Shown here in pieces: positions 1 to 6,348 of a stretch of DNA of 12,388 nt. This DNA comes from Clostridia bacterium. GTDB taxonomy: Bacteria > Bacillota > Clostridia > Christensenellales > Aristaeellaceae. The notes under the pieces are model-generated. The model was not told the origin of the DNA. It saw only the letters and a program-made list of their open reading frames with translations, and ran no database searches. Numbering within the stretch: position 1 is the first letter of the stretch; each line of letters begins with the position of its first letter. The stretch lies in contig JAEDKS010000061.1 in the NCBI GenBank assembly GCA_016295665.1, positions 1-12,388 of the forward strand, given 5' to 3'. The position numbers were made by a program, and so were the translations under genes.

Positions 1-12
1 GGTTTCCGCGTG

Positions 13-86
13 TCGAAGTGGCGGGATTCGAACCCGCGGCCTTTTGGTCCCGAACCAAACGCGCTACCAAACTGCGCTACACCTCG
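13..86 (-). tRNA. tRNA-Pro (anticodon CGG)
   Basis: Read on the minus strand this folds as a complete cloverleaf of 74 nt. The acceptor stem is CGAGGTG/CACTTCG with one G-T wobble. The D-arm contains AGTTTGGTA between GCGC/GCGC stems. The anticodon stem TTTGG/CCAAA encloses loop TTCGGGA, giving anticodon CGG at 50-52, which reads the proline codon CCG. The T-arm is GCGGG-TTCGAAT-CCCGC. The discriminator is A. The next bases are CAC, so the 3' CCA is not encoded and must be added after transcription. It lies six bases downstream of tRNA-Thr and is probably co-transcribed with it. Confidence 0.97.
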
Positions 87-92
87 ATGGGC

Positions 93-168
93 TGGAGCCG
101 ATAATGGGACTCGAACCCATGACCTGCTGATTACGAATCAGCCGCTCTACCAGCTGAGCTATATCGGC
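93..168 (-). tRNA. tRNA-Thr (anticodon CGT)
   Basis: The minus strand gives a complete cloverleaf. The acceptor stem is GCCGATA/TATCGGC. The D-arm has AGCTGGTA between GCTC and GAGC. The anticodon stem GCTGA/TCAGC encloses loop TTCGTAA, so the anticodon is CGT and reads threonine codon ACG. The T-arm is ATGGG-TTCGAGT-CCCAT. The discriminator is T and an encoded CCA follows at 93-95, unlike the neighbouring tRNA-Pro. It is the first gene of a two-tRNA unit driven by the promoter at 185-213. The predicted transcription start is about ten bases before its 5' end. Confidence 0.97.
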
Positions 169-184
169 GCATCCAGCACGTTTT

Positions 185-213
185 ATTATAGCAGATTATG
201 ACCGATTTGGCAA
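185..213 (-). promoter_or_regulatory. Strong sigma-A-type promoter of the tRNA-Thr/tRNA-Pro unit
   Basis: On the minus strand there is a -35 box TTGCCA (213-208), a 17-bp spacer and a perfect -10 TATAAT (190-185) preceded by TGC, an extended -10. The predicted start falls near 178, leaving a leader of about ten bases before mature tRNA-Thr, as expected for a tRNA promoter. The same nine bases, TGCTATAAT, occur in three other promoters of this window. Confidence 0.88.
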
Positions 214-224
214 GACCTAAATCG
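203..224. repeat. Inverted repeat overlapping the tRNA promoter -35 box
   Basis: CGATTTGG (203-210) faces CCTAAATCG (216-224), which gives an 8-bp stem with one bulged base and a 5-base loop. On the minus strand it lies between the hisIE stop and the tRNA genes. No T-run follows it, so it is not a normal intrinsic terminator. It covers the -35 box (208-213), so it could equally be a protein-binding site or a weak transcript end. The stretch 225-263 holds nothing else I recognise. Confidence 0.5.
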
Positions 225-263
225 CGCTTTTCTCAAATTTCTTTGCTTCGCAACGGGTTGACA

Positions 264-884
264 TCAGCGCCGCCGGGCCAGCTCCTCCCAGACCTGCTGG
301 GGTGTCACGCCCTGCTGGAACAGCAGCACCAGCAGATGGTACATAAGATCCGCCGCCTCGTAGGTGACCTCCTCCTGATTGCCCTTCATGGCGGCGATGA
401 TGGTCTCGCTGGCCTCCTCGCCCACCTTCTTGCAGATCTTCTCCACGCCCTTCTCCAGCAGATAGTTGGTGTAGCTCCCCTCCCGAGGATGCACCTTGCG
501 GTCGGCGATCACATCGTACACCTGCTGAACGATGGCGGATGTCGCAGGCATGTCGTCAGGATCCGCCCGGCGCAGCTCGTTGTGGAAGCAGCTGTAGGCG
601 CCCGTATGACAGGCGGGGCCCGTCTGCTCCACCTGCATCAGGATGGCATCGCCGTCGCAGTCATAGCTTATGGACAGCACCCGCTGCGTATGTCCGCTGG
701 TCTCCCCCTTCCGCCACAGCTTCTGGCGGCTCCGGCTGTAGTAGGTGGCATAGCCGCTCTCCAGCGTCTGCTGAAGCGATTCAGCATTCATGTAGGCCAG
801 CATGAGCACAGCGCCGGTCTGGGCATCCTGGGCAATAGCCGGTACGAGTCCGTTTGCGTCAAATTTGATGCTGCTGATGGCCAT
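264..884 (-). CDS. hisIE: Bifunctional phosphoribosyl-AMP cyclohydrolase / phosphoribosyl-ATP pyrophosphatase (HisIE)
   Basis: This fused cytosolic enzyme does steps two and three of histidine synthesis: hydrolysis of phosphoribosyl-ATP to phosphoribosyl-AMP, then opening of the adenine ring. The protein is 206 aa, normal for HisIE fusions. The HisI half covers about residues 1-110. It has YYSRSRQKLWRKGETSGHT (48-66), the DCDGDA metal site (75-80) and zinc-ligand cysteines at 76, 92 (ACHTG) and 99. The HisE half covers about 115-206 and has KKVGEEASE (152-160) and YEAADLMYHLL (175-185), the acidic Mg-binding helices of the MazG-like fold. The ATG start has GGAGG six bases upstream. It is the last gene of the his operon, 29 bases after hisA. 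In many operons hisF sits directly upstream of hisI, and here it does not. Confidence 0.96.
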   Translation of the reverse strand: MAISSIKFDANGLVPAIAQDAQTGAVLMLAYMNAESLQQTLESGYATYYSRSRQKLWRKGETSGHTQRVLSISYDCDGDAILMQVEQTGPACHTGAYSCFHNELRRADPDDMPATSAIVQQVYDVIADRKVHPREGSYTNYLLEKGVEKICKKVGEEASETIIAAMKGNQEEVTYEAADLMYHLLVLLFQQGVTPQQVWEELARRR

Positions 885-913
885 ATTTTTCCTCCGTTAT
901 CTGTCGTTTGAGA

Positions 914-1639
914 TCACAGCACGCTGTACGCGGCCTCCTGCCGGAGCGCATCCTCCAGAGTGAAGGCGCCCTCGTAGAGCGCCTTCCCGAGAATCGCGCC
1001 GGCACAGCCAGCCTCCCGCAGGGCGCGCAGGTCATCCAGCGAAGAAACCCCGCCGGAGCCCGTGACGGCCAGTCCGGTGGCCTTCACCAGCGCCGCCGTA
1101 GCCTTCACATTCGGGCCGGTCATCATGCCGTCCCGGCTCACGTCGGTGTAGATGATCGTTTCCACACCCGCCTGCTTCATCCGCTCCGCCAGCTCAATGG
1201 CAGGAATCGCGGTCACATCCACCCAGCCCCGGGTGGCAACCATGCCGTCTTTGGCATCAATGCCCGCCGCGATGCGCCCGGGCCAGCGGTCACAGGCCTC
1301 CGCTACCATTTCCGGATGCTCCGCCGCTGCCGTGCCGATGATACAGCGGCTGACACCGGCCTCCATCCTCAGCGCTATGTCCTCCAGACTGCGCAGACCG
1401 CCGCCCAGCTCCACCGGGCCATCGAAGGCCCGCACGATCTCCCGCAGCAGGTCGAGTTGACGCGTTTTTCCGTCAAAGGCCGCCTCCAGGTCCACCAGAT
1501 GCAGCCACGCCGCACCGCGCTGCCGCAGGCTTCGCGCCATCTCCACGGGGGTTCCGTAGACCGTGACCTCATCGCGCTTCCCCTGACGCAGCCGGACGGC
1601 CTTCCCGTCCAGCAGATCAATGGCAGGATACAGAATCAT
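914..1639 (-). CDS. hisA: ProFAR isomerase (HisA)
   Basis: This cytosolic (beta-alpha)8-barrel enzyme isomerises the N1-(5-phosphoribosyl)formimino-AICAR nucleotide (ProFAR) to PRFAR, the substrate of HisFH. The protein is 241 aa, the usual length. Visible signatures are MILYPAIDLLDGKAVRLRQG with catalytic Asp8, the strand GIDAKDGMVATRGW with the second catalytic Asp, YTDVSRDGMMTGPN, and the phosphate-binding TGSGGVSSLDDL near the C-terminus. It is HisA rather than the homologous HisF: its N-terminus reads YPAIDLLDGK, whereas HisF usually has IPCLDV. The ATG start has GAGGAGG upstream, overlapping the hisB stop region, and the gap to hisB is 12 bases. hisH, which usually precedes hisA, is absent. 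Confidence 0.96.
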   Translation of the reverse strand: MILYPAIDLLDGKAVRLRQGKRDEVTVYGTPVEMARSLRQRGAAWLHLVDLEAAFDGKTRQLDLLREIVRAFDGPVELGGGLRSLEDIALRMEAGVSRCIIGTAAAEHPEMVAEACDRWPGRIAAGIDAKDGMVATRGWVDVTAIPAIELAERMKQAGVETIIYTDVSRDGMMTGPNVKATAALVKATGLAVTGSGGVSSLDDLRALREAGCAGAILGKALYEGAFTLEDALRQEAAYSVL

Positions 1640-1651
1640 TCCGCCGCCTCC

Positions 1652-2242
1652 TCATCCGTCCAGCGCGCCCTTGGTGGACAGCACGCCCACCACGCGCGGG
1701 TCAGGCTCCGCCGCCGTGCGCAGCGCCAGGCCAAAGGCCTTGAACAGGGATTCCATCTTGTGGTGGTCGTTCCGGCCCTCCTCGACTCGCAGATGCACGG
1801 TCAGACCGGCGTTCATCACCACCGCCCGGAAAAACTCCTCCGCCAGCTGCGTATCCATCGTGCCGCACATGGGCGACGCAAACTCCGCACGGAAGCTCAG
1901 GTAGGGGCGTCCGCTGATGTCGATGGCAGCGAAGGAGAGCGCCTCATCCATGGGCAGCCAGGCTGACCCTACCCGCCGGATGCCTGCCCGGTCTCCCAGA
2001 GCCTCCCGGATGGCACGTCCCAGGCAGATTCCCACATCCTCCACGGTGTGGTGGGCATCCACCGCCAAATCGCCACGGCAGGAAAGCGTCAAATCCAGCA
2101 GCGCAAACCGGCACAGGGCATCCAGCATGTGATCGAAGAAACCGACGTCGGTCTTGATCTCCGTTTTTCCGCTTCCATCCAGATTCAGCTTCAGCGCGAT
2201 GGAGGTTTCCCGGGTCTCCCGGGTGATGGTTGCAGTACGCAT
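1652..2242 (-). CDS. hisB: Imidazoleglycerol-phosphate dehydratase (HisB)
   Basis: This is the monofunctional dehydratase that converts imidazole glycerol phosphate to imidazole acetol phosphate. At 196 aa it is the usual length for single-domain HisB and lacks the fused phosphatase of enterobacteria. Metal-binding motifs are all present: GFFDHML (34-40), DAHHTVEDVGICLG (62-75), MDEAL (98-102) and GRNDHHKMESLFKA (156-169). The histidines and glutamates of the two Mn sites are intact. The ATG start has AAGGAG five bases upstream, and part of that ribosome site is the TAA stop of hisD, so translation is probably coupled. Its substrate must come from HisFH encoded elsewhere. Confidence 0.96.
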   Translation of the reverse strand: MRTATITRETRETSIALKLNLDGSGKTEIKTDVGFFDHMLDALCRFALLDLTLSCRGDLAVDAHHTVEDVGICLGRAIREALGDRAGIRRVGSAWLPMDEALSFAAIDISGRPYLSFRAEFASPMCGTMDTQLAEEFFRAVVMNAGLTVHLRVEEGRNDHHKMESLFKAFGLALRTAAEPDPRVVGVLSTKGALDG

Positions 2243-2251
2243 GGCAGCTCC

Positions 2252-3550
2252 TTACTTGATTTCTTTGCCGAAGCGGATGGCTACGGCATTGGCATGGGCA
2301 TCCAGTCCCTCGGACTGGGCCAGCAGAATCACCTGATCGGACACCCGCTCCAGCTCCTCCCGGGAGCAGCAGATCAGGCTGGACTTCTTCACAAAGTCAT
2401 CCACGCTCAGCGGCGAGAAGAACCGGGCGGTGCCGCTGGTGGGAAGCACGTGATTCGGGCCGGCGAAGTAATCGCCCAGCGGCTCCGGCGACCAGCCGCC
2501 CAAGAAGATGGCACCCGCGTTGTCAATCTGATCCAGCAGCGCATAGGGCTCGCTGACGCACAGCTCCATGTGCTCCGGGGCAATCTCGTTGGCGATGGCG
2601 GCACATTCCTTCAAATCCTGCGCCACCACGATGGTGCCGTAGGCCCCAAGGCTCTGCCGGATGACCTCCTGCCGGGGCAGCAGCGCCGTCTGCCGTGCCA
2701 GCTCCGCGTCCACCTGCCTTGCCAGCGCCTCGGAATCCGTGACCAGAATGGCGGCAGCCAGCGGGTCGTGCTCCGCCTGGCTCAGCAGGTCAGCCGCCAC
2801 GTGCACCGGATTGGCGGTGCCGTCGGCGATCACCAGCACCTCGCTGGGGCCCGCCACCATGTCGATGCCCACATGCCCGAACACCTCGCGCTTCGCCATG
2901 GCGACGTAGATGTTGCCGGGGCCGGTGATCTTGTCCACCCGCGGAATGCTCTCCGTGCCGAAGGCCAGCGCGGCAATCGCCTGCGCGCCGCCCACCTTGT
3001 AAATCCTGTCCACGCCCGCGATGTCCGCCGCTGCGAGGGCCAGCGGATAGCTGACGCCCCCATCCCTGCCGGGCGGCGTGACCATCACGATCTCCTTCAC
3101 GCCCGCCACCTTCGCCGGCAGCACGTTCATCAGCACCGAGGACGGATAGGCCGCCGTGCCGCCGGGCACATACACGCCCACGCGCCGCAGCGGGGTGATC
3201 TTCTGGCCCAGCGCGATGCCGGGCTGGAAGTTCAGCCAGGTGTTCTGCTTCTGCTTCTGATGGAACTCGGTGATGCGCCGGGCCGCCTCGCGCATGGCCT
3301 CCAGCCACTCCGGGCTTGCGGCGGCATAGGCGGCGTCGATCTCCGCCCGGGTCACCTGCACCGTCTCCGCAGTGATGTCCGCATGGTCAAAGCGGGCCGT
3401 ATAATCGAACAGCGCCGCGTCGCCCTCGGCGCGAACCCGGCGGATGATCTCCTTGACGGTGGCGGTCACCTGGTCGTTGGTCAGCTGGCTGCGGTTCATG
3501 ACGCGCTCTCCCAGCGCCTTCCGGTCGGATGCCTGTAAAATCGGTACCAT
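2252..3550 (-). CDS. hisD: Histidinol dehydrogenase (HisD)
   Basis: This zinc enzyme catalyses the final two NAD-dependent oxidations, histidinol to histidinal to histidine. The protein is 432 aa, typical. Residues match the known active site: zinc ligands Gln258 and His261 (SQAEHDP), Asp360 (LGDYF) and His419 (LDAHAN), and the catalytic pair Glu326-His327 in APEHMEL. The NAD-region motifs VGVYVPGGTAAYPSSVLMN (124-142) and KVGGAQAIAALAFGT (185-199) are clear, as are ITGPGN (208-213) and NHVLPTSGTARF (366-377). The start MVPILQAS has GGAGG eight bases upstream. A second Met at residue 18 has no comparable site. The gene lies 24 bases after hisG. Confidence 0.97.
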   Translation of the reverse strand: MVPILQASDRKALGERVMNRSQLTNDQVTATVKEIIRRVRAEGDAALFDYTARFDHADITAETVQVTRAEIDAAYAAASPEWLEAMREAARRITEFHQKQKQNTWLNFQPGIALGQKITPLRRVGVYVPGGTAAYPSSVLMNVLPAKVAGVKEIVMVTPPGRDGGVSYPLALAAADIAGVDRIYKVGGAQAIAALAFGTESIPRVDKITGPGNIYVAMAKREVFGHVGIDMVAGPSEVLVIADGTANPVHVAADLLSQAEHDPLAAAILVTDSEALARQVDAELARQTALLPRQEVIRQSLGAYGTIVVAQDLKECAAIANEIAPEHMELCVSEPYALLDQIDNAGAIFLGGWSPEPLGDYFAGPNHVLPTSGTARFFSPLSVDDFVKKSSLICCSREELERVSDQVILLAQSEGLDAHANAVAIRFGKEIK

Positions 3551-3574
3551 ACGCTCAACCTCCGTCCCTCGTTT

Positions 3575-4240
3575 TCAGGCCTCCATCATGGCCTGGTTCA
3601 TGCGCCGCACCTGCTCGTCCAGCCCGTCGATCAGGCTGCGGATGCGGTCGCGCTTGGTTTTCATGGACACCCGGTTGCACACCAGCCGGGCGGACACGTC
3701 ACAGACCTCCTCCAGCACCGTCAGGCCGTTGGCCCGCAGGGTGGAGCCGCTCTCCACGATGTCCAGAATCACGTCCGACAGCCCGATGACGGGGCCGAGC
3801 TCCACCGAGCCGTGCAGCTCGATGATCTCGATGGTGCGTCCCTGCGCGCCCCAGTAGCTCCGGGCGATGTTGGGGTACTTCGTGCAGACGCGGAAGGTGG
3901 CCCGGGTCACCGAGGCGTTCCCGCCGCCGGCATAGCCCGCCACGCACAGCCTGCACTTGCCGAAGGTCAGGTCGAGCACCTCGTAGAGCGGGCGCCCGGC
4001 CTCCATCAGCGTGTCCTTCCCGACGACGCCGAGATCCGCCACTCCGTGGTCAACATACGTCGGTACATCCGACGGCTTGACAAGAATAAACCGAATTCGG
4101 TTTTTTTCGTCCCACAGCACCAGCTGACGGCCCGGATTGCGCGGCTGGGAGCAGTCGATGCCCATGTGCTCCAGCAGATCAAACGTCTGCTCTGCCAAGC
4201 GGCCCTTGGCAAGGGCCAGCGTGATGATTTCGTCCTGCAT
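3575..4240 (-). CDS. hisG: ATP phosphoribosyltransferase, catalytic subunit, short form (HisG)
   Basis: This is the first enzyme of histidine synthesis, joining ATP and PRPP to make phosphoribosyl-ATP. I start it at the ATG at 4240 (MQDEIITLALAKGRL, 221 aa). That ATG is one base after the hisZ TAG and has a GGAGGA site ten bases upstream. The longer reading from 4273 would add 11 residues inside hisZ. Motifs are ALAKGRL (9-15), VKPSDVPTYVDHGVADLGVV (54-73) and the PRPP-binding DIVESGSTLRANGL (160-173). The protein ends about 75 residues short of long-form HisG. It therefore lacks the C-terminal histidine-binding regulatory domain, and the short form needs HisZ for activity and feedback control. 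Confidence 0.95.
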   Translation of the reverse strand: MQDEIITLALAKGRLAEQTFDLLEHMGIDCSQPRNPGRQLVLWDEKNRIRFILVKPSDVPTYVDHGVADLGVVGKDTLMEAGRPLYEVLDLTFGKCRLCVAGYAGGGNASVTRATFRVCTKYPNIARSYWGAQGRTIEIIELHGSVELGPVIGLSDVILDIVESGSTLRANGLTVLEEVCDVSARLVCNRVSMKTKRDRIRSLIDGLDEQVRRMNQAMMEA

Positions 4241-4241
4241 G

Positions 4242-5468
4242 CTACCGGTCTCCTCCTTCCGCAGCCTTGTCACCGAACCGCTGCATGCCCTCCGACGAGA
4301 GGTACACGGCCTGCCGGCACAGCCCCCGGGCCACCCGGTCCCGCAGCTCGCCGGGCGCGGCGTCGTACTGCATGCTCACGCTGATGCCCTTTTCCCGGGC
4401 CTCCCGGGCGAACTCCACCGCCTGCTTCAGGCAGCCCTGCTCAAAGCCCACCATGCAGTCGGGCACCGGCGGCTGAAAGGAGGTTCCCTGCCGCTCCAGC
4501 GCAATCATCAGCAGCTTCAGACTCAGGGCAAAGCCCACCGCGGGCATGGCCCGCCCGAACCGCTCCGGCAGCCCGTCGTAGCGGCCTCCGGAGAGCAGCG
4601 GCTGGCCCAGATCGCGGGTCTGCCCCTGAAAGATCAATCCGGAGTAGTAGCCCTGCTCATGCACCATGCCCAGATCAATGGTCAGATAGTCGCCGAAGCC
4701 ATACGCCCGCAGGATGTCGATCACCTGCCGCAGGGAGTGCAGCGACTGCCGGCACAGGGCGTGATTGGTCAGCGACGCCGCCTCATCGAGCACCGACGCG
4801 TCCCCGTACAGCCGGGGCAGACGCATCAGCCGCCGGGTCACATCGGCGCTCACGTCCAGCTTCTGCAGGTAGAGCTGCATGCCGAGCGTGTTCTTCTGCT
4901 CTACCAGCACCCGCATGGTCTCGCAGTCCGCGTCCGACAGCCCCGCCTCCTGCATGAAGCCCTGAAAGAAGCCCGCCTGTCCCAGCTCGATCTGAAAGTC
5001 CCGGAGCCCGGCGGCCTTCAGCGTTTCGATAGCCAGCGCGATGACCTCCGCGTCCGCCTGAACGCTGCTCTCGCCCATCAGCTCCACGCCCGCCTGGGTC
5101 TGCTCACAGAGCATGGACAGCGGGTCGGAGGTGTACTTCGTCATGTTCTGCAGATAGCACAGCCGCAGCGGCAGCGGCTCACTCCGCAACCTCCCCGCCG
5201 CCAGGCGCACCGCAGGTATCGTGGAATCCGGACGGAGCGCCAGCACCTGCCCAGTGCGGTCAAAGGTCTTCCACACGCTCTCCGGGCGATAGCCGTAGGT
5301 GGCATCATCCAGGGCGTTGTAGTACTCCAGCACGGGCGTTTCGATCTCCTGATAGCCATGGAGCATGAACAGCCCGCGCAGGCTGTCCTCCAGCTTCCGC
5401 TTGGCCCGGCATTCTCCCGGCAGCGTATCCTGCATGCCCGTGGGAATCTGCAGCTTGCGGTTCTCCAT
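4242..5468 (-). CDS. hisZ: ATP phosphoribosyltransferase regulatory subunit (HisZ)
   Basis: This is a class-II histidyl-tRNA-synthetase paralogue that does not charge tRNA. It binds short-form HisG to make the active, histidine-sensitive enzyme. The protein is 408 aa from the ATG at 5468. Synthetase-like motifs are IPTGMQDTLPGE (8-19), a motif-2-like ALRPDSTIPAVRLAA (77-91), and a C-terminal LLSGGRYDGL (291-300) followed by PAVGFALSL (309-317). The chosen start has GGAGG nine bases upstream. An upstream in-frame TTG at 5513 lies between the -10 box and the expected transcript start, so it cannot be used. It is called HisZ rather than HisS because it sits one base from short hisG and has little C-terminal anticodon-binding domain. 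Confidence 0.94.
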   Translation of the reverse strand: MENRKLQIPTGMQDTLPGECRAKRKLEDSLRGLFMLHGYQEIETPVLEYYNALDDATYGYRPESVWKTFDRTGQVLALRPDSTIPAVRLAAGRLRSEPLPLRLCYLQNMTKYTSDPLSMLCEQTQAGVELMGESSVQADAEVIALAIETLKAAGLRDFQIELGQAGFFQGFMQEAGLSDADCETMRVLVEQKNTLGMQLYLQKLDVSADVTRRLMRLPRLYGDASVLDEAASLTNHALCRQSLHSLRQVIDILRAYGFGDYLTIDLGMVHEQGYYSGLIFQGQTRDLGQPLLSGGRYDGLPERFGRAMPAVGFALSLKLLMIALERQGTSFQPPVPDCMVGFEQGCLKQAVEFAREAREKGISVSMQYDAAPGELRDRVARGLCRQAVYLSSEGMQRFGDKAAEGGDR

Positions 5469-5513
5469 TGAATCCGCCCTCCAATTTAGCGTGATAAAGT
5501 GGTAACGCGTCAA

Positions 5514-5541
5514 ATTATAGCAGATAATCCATTTTTGTCAA
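5514..5541 (-). promoter_or_regulatory. Promoter of the his operon
   Basis: On the minus strand there is a perfect -35 TTGACA (5541-5536), a 16-bp spacer and a perfect extended -10 TGCTATAAT (5522-5514). The predicted start is near 5507, giving a leader of only about 39 nt before hisZ. That is too short for a T-box or a histidine leader peptide with attenuator. A weak near-palindrome with GCGT/ACGC ends (5489-5508) covers the start site and could be an operator, but only about six of its ten positions pair. Confidence 0.88.
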
Positions 5542-5586
5542 GGGGGAAAACAGCGTTTTTCGCCCCGTGCCGCATCAGCTGACGGG

Positions 5587-5626
5587 AAAGAAAAGGCACC
5601 CGCCCGCCTTGAGCGCGGAGGGGTGC
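5587..5626 (-). terminator. Intrinsic terminator after yajC
   Basis: On the minus strand GCACCCCTCCGC pairs with GCGGGCGGGTGC (5596-5626), a 12-position stem with one mismatch and one wobble, followed by CTTTTCTTT (5595-5587). It begins 15 bases after the yajC stop and lies upstream of the his promoter, so it insulates the two units. Confidence 0.87.
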
Positions 5627-5641
5627 AGGGAAAGACGCGAA

Positions 5642-6052
5642 TCAGTTCAGCATCTCGGAGTCGTTCTCGATGGAGACCTCCTCCACGGAACGGATGGCCC
5701 AGCGAGCCACCACCATGGTCATGTTCTGGTTGCCCACGGACAGGGTGATGGTGTCGTCCTTGATGTTGGTGATGGTGCCGTAGATGCCGCCGATGGTGCA
5801 GATGCGATCCGTCACCTTCAGGTTGTCCAGCATCTGCTTCACCTGCTTGTCCTTCTTCCTCTGGGGACGAATAAGGAAGAAGTAGAAGACCACGAAGATC
5901 AGCACCATGGGCAGCAGCGTGCTGATCAGGGCCGCCACCGTACCGACAGCACCGGCGCCCTCCGCCAGCTCACCGGTCGCATCCGCAGAGACAGCAACGC
6001 CCTCCTCCGCCAGCGCGGTGGAAATGCCGAGCAGGATGTTCATGAGATTCAT
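5642..6052 (-). CDS. yajC: Preprotein translocase accessory subunit YajC
   Basis: YajC is a small single-pass membrane protein that associates with SecDF and SecYEG, and it is usually dispensable. The protein is 136 aa, somewhat longer than many homologues. The membrane segment is about residues 40-60 and runs into the hallmark FFLIRPQRKKDKQ (58-70). The cytoplasmic domain follows with LKVTDRICTIGGIYGTITNI (78-97). About 38 residues rich in Ala, Gly and Glu precede the membrane segment; its first 15 look like a short hydrophobic leader ending in ALA. The ATG has AAGGAG 11 bases upstream. A second Met at residue 4 is further from it. The gene stands alone, with its own promoter and terminator; secD, secF, tgt and queA are not adjacent. 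Confidence 0.92.
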   Translation of the reverse strand: MNLMNILLGISTALAEEGVAVSADATGELAEGAGAVGTVAALISTLLPMVLIFVVFYFFLIRPQRKKDKQVKQMLDNLKVTDRICTIGGIYGTITNIKDDTITLSVGNQNMTMVVARWAIRSVEEVSIENDSEMLN

Positions 6053-6093
6053 CGTTCAGAAAGCTCCTTTCCATATTTCCGGGTTTCTTTCCC

Positions 6094-6122
6094 ATTATAG
6101 CAGACAAAACGCGGTTTCACAA
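6094..6122 (-). promoter_or_regulatory. Promoter of yajC
   Basis: The minus strand carries the extended -10 TGCTATAAT (6102-6094) with TTGTGA (6122-6117) 17 bp upstream as the -35. The predicted start is near 6087, giving a leader of about 35 nt that contains the AAGGAG site. Confidence 0.8.
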
Positions 6123-6245
6123 GAGCAAAACGGAAAAATTCACATCTCCGAAGCAAATCCCCCATCCTCTGGGCGCCGCCCCTGCGCTTTGGGTGCCCGG
6201 AATGCGGGTTTCATACAAAATTTACAGCTTTTCGTCGTTTTCCGG
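6123..6245. other. Intergenic space between divergent yajC and the secreted-protein gene
   Basis: I see no gene or RNA here. The only local structure is GGGCGCCGCCC (6171-6181), a short inverted repeat with GGGTGCCC (6190-6197) shortly after it. Its role is unknown, and it may only reflect the local GC-rich composition. Confidence 0.5.
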
Positions 6246-6274
6246 TTGCGGCGCGATGAATCCTCATGTATAAT
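6246..6274 (+). promoter_or_regulatory. Promoter of the secreted-protein gene
   Basis: TTGCGG (6246-6251), a 17-bp spacer and a perfect TATAAT (6269-6274). The leader from about 6281 to 6348 contains a GGAGG at 6285-6289, only two bases before an in-frame GTG (6292), which is too close to use well. A second GGAGG (6335-6339) sits at proper spacing for the ATG at 6349. Confidence 0.72.
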
Positions 6275-6348
6275 GTTGACATACGGAGGACGTGATCCCA
6301 CACGGCTTCCCAATGATTTCCCTGATGGAGAAATGGAGGATTTTCCGA

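Noticed and set aside
908..5471. Long plus-strand open frames opposite hisA, hisB, hisD, hisG and hisZ
   Set aside because: They are antisense shadows of well-recognised his genes, with Arg/His/Gln-rich translations, no ribosome sites and no family resemblance.
5469..5513. Upstream TTG start extending hisZ by 15 residues
   Set aside because: The TTG lies just after the -10 box and before the predicted transcription start, and there is no ribosome site. The ATG at 5468 has GGAGG at good spacing.
6276..6281. Perfect TTGACA as a second promoter for the secreted-protein gene
   Set aside because: There is no -10-like sequence at 16-18 bp downstream.
6292..6348. In-frame GTG start extending the secreted protein by 19 residues
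   Set aside because: GGAGG is only two bases away from it, and the extension would bury the signal peptide. The ATG at 6349 has proper spacing.
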